Source: Campanula takesimana
Taxonomy: Eukaryota; Streptophyta; Magnoliopsida; Asterales; Campanulaceae
NCBI GenBank assembly: GCA_026119855.1
Contig: JAOWBW010001444.1
Span: 237,213 to 301,212, forward strand
Length of the DNA: 64,000 bases
Direction of reading: 5' to 3'
In this document: positions 54,811-64,000 of the stretch, in pieces
How the letters are laid out: each line of letters opens with the position of its first letter
Numbering within the stretch: the first letter of the stretch is position 1
The notes under the pieces: model-generated
The model's database searches: none
Told to the model about the DNA's origin: nothing
The model's input: only the letters and a program-made list of their open reading frames with translations
Made by a program: the position numbers and the translations under genes

Positions 54811-55604
54811 TCCCACCTAAAAAAAAGATAACATTGATATGTCATAAATCCAATCCGTCCCAGATTTTCTTTTTCTATTTTCATTTTTATTTTTCAATAT
54901 TCGTCCCAAAATGTCTTGCTTAATTTCGGGATATTACAATCTTCCCTCCTTAAAATGAATTCGTCCGCGAATTCTACTTAATCTAGCTCTTGATGATCCT
55001 ATACGAATACCCCAAGATCTTATCCCCGAGCTAGCTCACAAGCCTTAAGGTCTGGGTACTGCTCTGATACCAACTGTAACACCCCGAAAATTTCTAATTC
55101 CATAAATATCAAAATGTTACAACTTAAATCTCTAAAAACTATTATACAAAGATTCACTAATAATTTCAAAATGCTCCAAATCAATTCCTCGCTGTCCCGA
55201 ACCCCGGTCAACCGTCAACTGGAGGGGGTTGAGCTGGGGGCTCAGTAAGAAAGGGGATACACAATATCACAGAAGTCAATGGAACACAAACACCAAATAA
55301 CAATGTCCATGAAATTACAAATATGGACATGCCAATAAAACCCGTTTCATAAACCGAATAACTGATCAATCATACTTTACATTCTGATGTACTAATTATA
55401 TTCGGGCCCAATGGCTTAACCATAATAACTGAATTGTTGGCCTCCCCATGGAGCCGGACCCAACACAAACACAATAACCGTGTCCACTGCGACCGTTACA
55501 TATTTAGCTATATCGCAACTGTTCCATATAACAAATCTCATATTTGAGAGCAATTAGCACATAAAGCATGCTTTTAAAATAACAATGATATTAACCGAGC
55601 AATT
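54811..55604 (-). mobile_element. Gypsy- or TRIM-like LTR junction with 136-bp internal region
   Basis: On the plus strand an LTR ends TTTCGGGATATTACA at 54938, and another begins TGTAACACCCCGAAAA at 55075. Between them, read on the minus strand, are a primer site TGGTATCAGAGC (55072-55061) and a polypurine-like AAGGAGGGAAGAT before the left LTR. A 136-bp interior with PBS and PPT only is what a TRIM or a deletion derivative shows. The right LTR is cut at 55605 by duplication copy 2; the left LTR's outer end is not visible. Confidence 0.55.
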
Positions 55605-55819
55605 TCAACATGATTTTAGTTCAAATCCATCTTTCTTAATAATGTCGATTAAAGTTTCTTTTACCTCTTCAGGAATGGTATGGCCACAATTGTATGGCTT
55701 CCAAAAGAATCAAAATGAAAAAAATAATTAATTGTATAAATTAACAAGTTAAATATTTTTATAGTATAAATTTATACATTAAAATTGTTCCATGAAATGA
55801 AAGAAATAATTTTTCAAAA

Positions 55820-55903
55820 CTAATTGTATACATAGAAGCATATTTCACAAATGATATGTTTCTTCTCATTGCACCACTGTTTGATGCATTTCCCGTGGGC
55901 TAG
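55820..55903 (-). pseudogene. RINGv exon fragment (copy 2)
   Basis: Same 27-codon frame and stop as at 46817-46900; the cysteine/histidine positions are unchanged between copies. Confidence 0.55.
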
Positions 55904-58782
55904 CTGTAGAGAAAATATTAATTCTCAAAAATATTAATTTCATGGTTTAATTTACATTTTGGAAAATGTAGATTTTTGTAAAAGAAATATTACGACATTC
56001 CGGTTTCAGTGCGAAATCATCATTGTTCCATTCTGCATTGTTTCTGGTGGGCTCCACGTTCGCGTTCTGTGAGCTTGTTCCCTCACCGAAAGACCTTGGA
56101 ACACGGTTGGCTCGGAAACTCAAATTGCTCATTTTTCCTAGATAACAAAGAATAATCAAATCATCAAACAAAGAAATAATAAGTTATTGAATTATGCTAA
56201 CATAGTATCCTCACACACATTTGAACACAATTGTAGGCCATTATCTTGGTCTAAGTTTGTGAGAAATCAAAAATTTTCAATCTGGTTATTTTTTTCTTAT
56301 ACATCCAGAAGAAGTGATTATGATATGCCTCACCCACATGGGAAAGATGTGTACTTTGATTGCGATAGATAATACGTTACATGTGAGCTTCAACATCATC
56401 CATGGACTTTTGGGTGAGCCTGTAAAAAGGCAAGCCGACTCACGATGCTTGTGCTCATTGTCTAGTTCATGGTGCTTGTGTAGCGGAACATGGTTTTGAT
56501 CTCGTGTCGTTTTAATGTCATAGTCAGAAAAGTTCAGAAAAACATGGAAACAAATCCAATTGAATACAATGTCTTTCGGTTCTGTCACTCTGTGATGTGA
56601 GCATGACATTACTCTTTTACAAACTCTTGTACCCGTAGTGCTGCTCCGCGTGTAAAAGTCACAAAAAACATTAGTAAAGTAACTTTCTTTATGTCTTTGT
56701 ATTTAAAGCAAATAAACACTAATTGCAAGAACTAAAAGATATATATTTTTTCTCCTTCCATTCTCACTCCACCATCTCTACAACAAGAAGATAATGTAAT
56801 ATCTATCATTGCGAGAGTGAAGCAAGAATAACTTTCTACAAGAAGATATATGGACTATACTTATGATGACTTTTTTCTACTTAGAAAAAGTTGTACAATT
56901 ATGAAATGAAAAACTGAAATAGAGAAAAATTAAATTAATATTGAAAAGAGAAAAGAGATTACTTGTGCATTGAAAGTTGGAAACACCGGATCTCCTTGAA
57001 GAATAACAAGTATGGAAGAGGAAATGAATTGAAATTCTGGTTGAAGTGAGAGGAGTGAAGAAAAGAGGGTATAAATAGTGAAAGGAAGGAGTTTGAAGGT
57101 GGTGAGGTGTTAGAAGATGAGGAGGGAACACGACACCTATCCACTTCTATGCGACATCTATCTACTTCCATGCAAGAGAAAACAAGGAAGCCTTACAACT
57201 TTTCCTATTTTTTGTTCGCTTTCTTCTTAAATTTAGGTTCTTTTGGCACGTCAAAAGTGGTTGGATTGATAGAATTTAATTGCTCTTTCTCAACATAGAT
57301 TCTCTGAAAAGACGGTGATTTGCGGTTAGGTATCAATGATCGTAGATAATGCTCGGTGATTGGTGATAAGTCGGTGATCCGTGATTGATCGCGACTGGCG
57401 ATCTATATCGGTGATCGACGAGCGCTAGATAGGGATCGGTAATCAGGGATGAATTTTAAATTCAATAAAGTGGGCAAACTTTATTCGGTGCATGTCTCAA
57501 TATGAATGATCTAGATACTTTTGAGTTCATTTAAATGTGAAGCGTTTATTTTGATTAACCTTTCTAATATAACAAGTCAAATTTAAAAGAGGAGGTCCTT
57601 TTTTCGTTACATCAAAATTGGAAACTTAATATAATTTAGATTTGAATTGAGAAATAAATAAAATTTATAACTAAAAATGTCATTGAACGGTAAAAGAGGG
57701 GATGACAGACAATTTATCTAGTAAAATGTGTAAGAAAAGAAGGAATTTGATTCAAATTTCGATTGAGAAGTCTTGAAAAAAGAGGGCATTATCAATCAAA
57801 ATTTCACTAGATGTTGCCACAGTGGTGGAGAAAAATTACGGGGCAGAGGAATTCGATATAATACATACAGTGTTGTGTTAGTTACCCATTTTTAAAAATT
57901 TCATTTTCCTCCTTTTTGAAATCTGGAAGGAATCTTTGAGTATTTCAAACCTTCCAATGACCTCTTGGGAATTTCCTTATTTGGGCCAACCGGGCTAAAT
58001 TAGGAGGGTTCGTGGTGTTGGGCTTTCGATGTTGGACACGCCACAGTGCAGCCAATTTTTTACTTAATGAACTTTATTTAATGTCTTTTTATTTTCATTA
58101 CTAGTCTTTAGCATATGTATTGATATTGAGTTGAATTTGATGCTAATCCACCTAAAATGGAGAAAAATGACTTCAGAATCACCTCCATAAGTCATTCCAC
58201 ATCCTACGATGACCAATTTCTACTTGATTTACATATTGACATAAAATATAAACTGTTATCTCGTTTTACAGTTTCAGTTTACAGTTTAATTAGCTTACTT
58301 GTACCACAATCTCTTTTGTTTGAGTAAGGACCGAGAGTCAATAAACTCAGCCGCGTGATAACCTCCCCTATGAGTTTGTCCCTGCGCGGCCATAACTAGG
58401 AATGGGACAAATTGTTGGTTTTTCATCCCCATTTCATTTGGTATGATCCCACATCTCCATTGTCTTTTTGTATAATCACTTCTCTATTTTCAAAATCACT
58501 AATGTGCGGACACACAGATGTTGTTGAAAGACCAACTTCGTTGGGAATGGTGACAACTCTATAGCCTTCCCTTCCCACAATATGGCCTCCGGACCCCGAA
58601 TATAATAGCTCTTTTTTCAGAGCTTTTGGCCTAAATAAAAGTTGAGTGGAGACTCTCTAATTTAGCAAATCCACCACTTTGGATATTTTCTGAATTTCAT
58701 CCTTGTAAATCCGTCAAACTCATGCGGGCGACATCATATTTTTTAGGGGGGGGGGGAGGTATTCTCATGTAGTTAGTATATA

Positions 58783-59037
58783 CTCCCTCCGTCCCACTCG
58801 AATTAGGACAAATTTCCATTTTGGGTGTCCCATTCGAATTAGAACAACCCAAAAATGGAAATGCTTTATTTAATGGGACCCACATTCACACTCACAACAA
58901 CTTTCCACTCATTATTTTCTACCCCGCTTTCTCTCTCCTACTTTACTTTTCATACTCACAACACCTACTCCACTAACCCTTTTTCATTAATCCCCGTGCC
59001 CAACCCAAAAATCCTAATTCGGGTGGGACGGAGGGAG
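58783..59037. mobile_element. Stowaway-type MITE (copy 2)
   Basis: Same length (255 bp), ends and TA flanks as copy 1. Confidence 0.88.
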
Positions 59038-59863
59038 TAGTGGTTATATTAAATTCGAACTTCTCTTTTTTTTTTTTCAATGTTTGTTGTGTTAAACTAA
59101 GAAAATGAATCTTTTTCATTTAGTAATTACATAACCTCAAATTACACTAAAAAAGATACCCACACAAGAAGACAGCGGGCCTTAACATACTCGCTAAACA
59201 AACTCAGGCGCATGAGCTAGCAGAAGAGGGAGACTGCGGGCCTTGACATAGTTACTGAGTGCACTCGGGCCCACGAGCTACCAGAAAGAAGGAAGGATAC
59301 AGACCTCAACATACTTGCATGTGTTTCCTTAGGCTTAGGGTTTTATGTGTTAAAATCGGGGACAAGCCGCTCGACCTTTTAAGCCCTAGACAAATGATGA
59401 CGAGGAGTCTTTCTGCCGTTGTTGGTTCTTTCTTCAACAGAGGCGAGCTCTGAGAGAAATATTCCCCATTTTTCAAATCTTCTTTTAAGTTGCGTTCTGT
59501 GTTCCTAGGGAGGTTCAAGGAGCAGAAATTCAACCAAGAGGAATTTTGTTGGTTATGGGGTGCGTGATTTCTAGCACGGGAGACTATATTCTTCACCGGC
59601 GAGGTATTATTCTTAGAGCCATTGTACAATGCCTCTGAATTTGGTTTTAGTGTCACGATAAGTATGGGACGGAGGGAGTACCAAATAAAATATAATAACA
59701 GTTTTTGAAGTATAAAATGGTGACACTACTTGATTACTTCTTTCATGTTGACACTTCTTTGTTACTTCTTTGATGTTTTAGAATCACATAAAAATATATA
59801 AATTGTTCCATAGCTATCTATAAGTTGGTCTCTGAATTTCGTGATTTATCGTACGTACTTCAG

Positions 59864-60463
59864 GGGCACATAAGAGGCTCACCGCTCATCACTTCGCCTC
59901 CTGTTGCTGTCTTTCCCCACCCACTTGTTACTGATATGACCTTTCCAAGGTTTGTTCAAGTTTTGTGAAGCTATTCCCCTATTATGAAACAGGATTACAG
60001 ATAAACTGTTCCAACACTTTGCTTCTTATTCTGGCACTTATTTGTTAGCTACTGGAATTATTTGAGAAATCAAACATTTGTTTTGGAGTCATATACAACA
60101 AATATTAACCATATAATGAACCGGGCATTATTTTCCATCCACGTCTATTTATCCTGGGGATTTGTTGCACCATGTCATGGCCGTGATTCATGTGGCAGAA
60201 ACACTAAGATACCATTCCAAAGAACACACACATGATGAAACACTCGGAGTTCTGGTGGTGAGCATCTTTTTTTATGTATATACACATCGATGGAAGATCA
60301 GTATAGACTTTTTCTATTTCATATACTGAATTTTTAATATAAATATTTGCCTCTTTTTGATGTTGGTGTGTTCCAGGCCTACTGGCAGGCTGCTTGGCCA
60401 TATGCACAGTTATCGAACTTCTTTCGATGTGGAACTCGACAAGAGTAGAAGTACATCTATGTA
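59864..60463 (+). pseudogene. Two-exon fragment of unidentified gene (copy 2)
   Basis: The first exon, 59864-59949, is again 86 nt and keeps its splice borders; the second starts after TTCCAG near 60378. The coding sequence read is the same as in copy 1. Confidence 0.42.
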
Positions 60464-60548
60464 ACTTATTGTCTCCCGAGGCTCCTCCACTCTCACTCGC
60501 TTCTTACAATTGGTGTCTGGTAAGTTCTATTAAACTAGCCTATCAATA

Positions 60549-60831
60549 CTCCCTCCATCCCACCTCACTTGACACCCATGAGGTGGGCACAATAATTAAG
60601 GAAAATAAATAAAATAAGGAAAATGTGTGGTAGAAAATGAAGAGAGAGAATGAGTGGGGTAAATAGTAGTGTTGATTGAATAAATTGAGTGGTGGAAAAA
60701 TGAAAAGAGAGAATGAGTAGTGGGGTAGAGTGATTATAAAATTATAAAAAGTATGTTATTTTGGGAAGTGTCAAGTGAGCTGGGACAGCCCAAAATAGAA
60801 ATAATTGTCAAGTGAGCTGGGACGGAGGGAG
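60549..60831. mobile_element. Stowaway-type MITE (copy 2)
   Basis: 283 bp with the same ends as 51562-51844. Confidence 0.88.
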
Positions 60832-61378
60832 TATACTTTTATTTCTTCACAATATGATACTTGGAAGATAGGGTGTTTTGCTTACATGTCATCCAAATCC
60901 AGCTTAAACATAAGTTATTTTGTTGTTTTTAATAATTGTCTTATAATTTTTTTTGGTACAATTTGTCCATACAAACCGAAACAAGTGTTATCTTCAGACC
61001 AAAATGAAGATTTTTTCAATTGTGCAGGATACTTGTATAACGAATATTTTAAGGAGAAGATCGATGGCAGAGAAGTAGTAGAAAATAGGTATTACAAAGA
61101 ATTTTAGTTCTAACTATTGTTGATTGTAAGATTAACTATATTATTGATGATCGAGAACAAAGATCTTTAACTCTTGTTAGTTTATAACTCTTGTGGATGA
61201 TTGGAAGAATTATTGTTGGTGTATGTAATGAAAGGTTGATTGTTATTGTTCAATGAAATGTTTGTTAGTTCATATTAATTTTTGTTTTATTTGATTTTTT
61301 TTGGTTATAATTTATATAATTTGAAAAAAAATGCAGTTGGGAAAAAATAAATAAAAATAAAATAAAATAAAATTTACA

Positions 61379-61695
61379 CTTAGATAGCGCTTTTTATGAG
61401 CTACGTTAGATTGTTTTTTTTTTTATAAAAAAATGGCCATTTAGATAGCGCATAAGAAGCGCTATGTAAGATGAATTATGAAAATAAAAAAATGACCCTT
61501 AGGTAGCGCATAAAAAAGCGCTACGTAAGATGAATTCTGGAAATAGAAAAATGGCCCTTACATAGCGCATAAAAAGCGCTATCGGAGATACTAAGCTTAG
61601 GTAGCGCAAAATAAGCGCTATCGTAGCTTGCATAGCATTTTTTTGCGCTATCTAAGAGGAAAAAAAGCGCTATCTAAGCCTGATTTTGTACTTGT
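61379..61695. repeat. AGCGC hairpin array (copy 2)
   Basis: Same units and CACTA-like terminus as copy 1, differing by small A-run indels. Confidence 0.6.
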
Positions 61696-62361
61696 GTGTT
61701 CTCATCCCCTTTTAGGAAAAGAGTAAGCATCCAAAGCCATCCTTTAGTTGAATCAGTTCAGATTGTATGTTTTCCCTTATGCTTAGGTTTTATATGTCAA
61801 AATTGAGAATTTTGATCCCAATGCTTCAATTTTGCTTACATGTTGGGTTTTATACTTGTTTTGAGATATACTGATCATGGGTAGATGATTCCTGCAGTTA
61901 GATTCATCATGCATGCACTAGGAGTGCAACTTTTGGTTTCATTCCAAATTTTGTCCTTTTGATGATTTTTGGTAAAGTAAAAGGTTATTTTTGTTTTAAA
62001 AAGTAACTTTCATTTTTGTTTTCTCTAGCATGTACACTGTTTTTGGGAATTTCCTGGAGTTTTTTTGAGACATAAATTTTTGACTTTGTTTTCAGGTCTC
62101 TTTCTTTGTGCTATTTTTGAAATTCCTTTTGGAGGGGTACATGATCTAGGAGATGAGCCCACTAGTGAGGATGACTATGTTAAGTCCCTATTAGGATTTG
62201 TGATCCGTGAAATACGCCAAGGTAACTGGTTGATATTGAGGAGAGGCTACTGGGTATGATTGCCAGGCAGTGTGAGCCGGGCTCTCATATCACTGATGAT
62301 CATATTGCTCGAACTTCATGTGGTTTGGGTTTGCTCAGAGCATCTTGGTTAATGTTGAGAC

Positions 62362-63240
62362 TGTTGGTGTGTATGCCCTAAGCACGTTATTTGAACGATT
62401 GATGTTATCATTTGCTTTATGCTTTAATAAAGATATTGAATATTTGATTATTATATCTTTTGCATGTTTATTATAATAATCTCCGTCCTTAGTAATTATG
62501 ATTAATTACTAGTATATGTTTAATAGATAATCATATGATGATTATGTGCATACGATACAATTAGACTTATGGGTATTTGTTGGAGAACAAATACTGGACT
62601 GACCCCTATGAGATTTATGTCATGGTCAAATGTCATAATTAAATCTCATATAGTTATATCACTTGAATCTTTAGACCTGTTGAATCTTTAGACCTGAGGT
62701 TATTACAGTCTTCCACATGATGAACATTACGTTTGACATATTCAAACGTTACCCTTAACCGGGTAGCTATAAAGAATATGATTGGCATAATCGGAATCAT
62801 GTAGGGAAAGGTAATAAGCCAAGAAAGGATTTGTTCCTCGTCAAGACAGATGTCAAGCTTTGGCCACTCGATGAATGGTATTGATGAAATGCATGGCCAT
62901 GCTCAAATGAATTGATTGATCAATGTCATTTGTATTATCAATACATTCGGGATCGAGAAAGCATTGAACGAAGTAAGTTGACCATGGCTTACGTTCAATA
63001 GATATCGTGTAACAAAGAGATTGTGTTATGTTCTATTTAGGAAACTTTGGATTTCAAAGTTATACTAATTGGGTAGTCATAATGGCTTGCTAGAGTCTGC
63101 TTATGACTTATGAGGTCTGAATGGTTCAGACCGTTGCCAACTTAGAATAATCCTATGGGTCACACTCACAAAGCGGATAATTAAAAAGAGCAAAAAACGA
63201 GGCAAAAAAGGCTAGGAGCCGTACGGCGCCTAGAGAGCCA
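62362..63240 (+). mobile_element. Truncated Angela-related LTR (copy 2)
   Basis: Same start and break as 53375-54254; the palindrome centre is at 63222.5. Confidence 0.82.
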
Positions 63241-64000
63241 CACGAACAGGTACCGAACCCGACCCTAACCTCAAAGGGGCTGACCCGAACCCGACCGACC
63301 CGTAGTGTATCAATATCTAGTTTTTCAGCTCATATTTGCTTGGGGATAATGATATGTATAGTGAAAACTCATACTGAAACACTGTAATCCGTTGGATTGT
63401 AATAAATGTTTGTGAGCCCCACTGATAAAAACTCATCCAACGGTTAAAGTGTTTCACTATGAGTTTTTCCTTTGAGTTTTACCTATGTGTATCATTGTCC
63501 CTTGCTTGGACCCAATCTATGTTTAAGCCTAAATTTGACCAGTTATACAAATCAGTTTTAAATCATCAAACCTCACCCACAAACAACTATAAAATAAATT
63601 GCACAACACTTATAATATGGTAACTAACATAATATGTTAACTTTGTACATAGGGGTGCAGGTCGGTTCGGATCACATCGGTCAATATCAAAACCCGAACC
63701 TGACCCTAACCCGCACGGGTCATGAAAACTGCAACCCGAACCCTACTTTTTCGGGGCGGATCGCCTTCGGGTTCGCCATCCTAGGTAGGTCCCACCTAAA
63801 AAAAAGATAACATTGATATGTCATAAATCCAATCCGTCCCAGATTTTCTTTTTCTATTTTCATTTTTATTTTTCAATATTCGTCCCAAAAATGTCTTGCT
63901 TAATTTCGGGATATTACAATCTTCCCTCCTTAAAATGAATTCGTCCGCGAATTCTACTTAATCTAGCTCTTGATGATCCTATACGAATACCCCAAGATCT

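Larger units (their letters stand above)
46603..55605. repeat. ~9.0-kb direct tandem duplication, copy 1
   Basis: Starts at CAACATGATTTTAG (46603), which recurs at 55606. Collinear blocks throughout keep an offset of about 8980-9018 bp, and copies differ by scattered substitutions and short indels, for example a gap of about 25 bp in copy 2 near 59455. The part 55021-55605 has no partner inside the window because copy 2 runs off the end. Confidence 0.93.
55606..64000. repeat. ~9.0-kb direct tandem duplication, copy 2 (runs off window)
   Basis: Collinear with 46603-55020. It holds second copies of the RINGv fragment (55820-55903), the two Stowaway MITEs, the two-exon fragment, the hairpin array, the truncated LTR and the left part of the gypsy/TRIM-like junction (to 64000). 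Confidence 0.93.

Noticed and set aside
1..64000. tRNA, rRNA or other structured RNA genes
   Set aside because: tRNA-like strings seen are primer binding sites of retrotransposons; no full cloverleaf was found by eye.

Overview
The window is nuclear DNA of a flowering plant, probably a eudicot; I cannot name the species. Signs are spliced genes with long AT-rich introns, several Ty1/copia lineages with tRNA-iMet primer sites, and many MITEs with CTCCCTCCGT ends. There is no bacterial, organellar or CRISPR content.

Layout. (1) 1-17198: a nest of copia elements. A minus-strand SIRE/Maximus-like element (gag start 15891, pol stop 8827) is interrupted by a complete Angela/BARE-like element (147-8710, TSD ACTAG) and by a 1445-bp solo LTR inside its integrase (11102-12546, TSD TCATT). 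(2) 17208-18575: a Mutator-type MITE, a piece of a hAT-like repeat, and the promoter/5'UTR of the only convincing host gene. (3) 18576-42597: that gene on the plus strand, about 12 exons reconstructed by eye with consistent splice phases, giving 645 codons. It is a conserved-looking plant protein of unknown function with four VKxE (SUMO-type) sites and a basic nuclear signal. Its introns hold a Tork/Tnt1-like copia element (21096-26143), a possible Pack-MULE carrying a DUF1279-like exon, two Tork-like solo LTRs, two hAT MITEs with 8-bp TSDs and several nested Stowaway-type MITEs. (4) 42598-46602: intergenic DNA with a long-armed foldback element. (5) 46603-64000: a roughly 9.0-kb unit present twice in direct tandem (46603-55605; 55606 to beyond the window), with gene fragments, MITEs, a truncated LTR, a CACTA-like hairpin array and a gypsy/TRIM-like LTR junction.

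Main discovery candidate: just upstream of the LTR TATA boxes there are short GC-rich inverted repeats with a CG-NN-CG core. In three LTR families they form quartets whose centre spacing is nearly constant (22-50-22, 21.5-50-22, 23-51-23) although the palindrome word differs. The Angela-like element repeats a quartet (22-17-22) in its leader. Fixed geometry with exchangeable words is what a set of dimeric protein sites, or a family-specific recognition code, would look like.

All coordinates, splice sites and lineage names come from reading the sequence and remembered family features; no search or alignment program was run.
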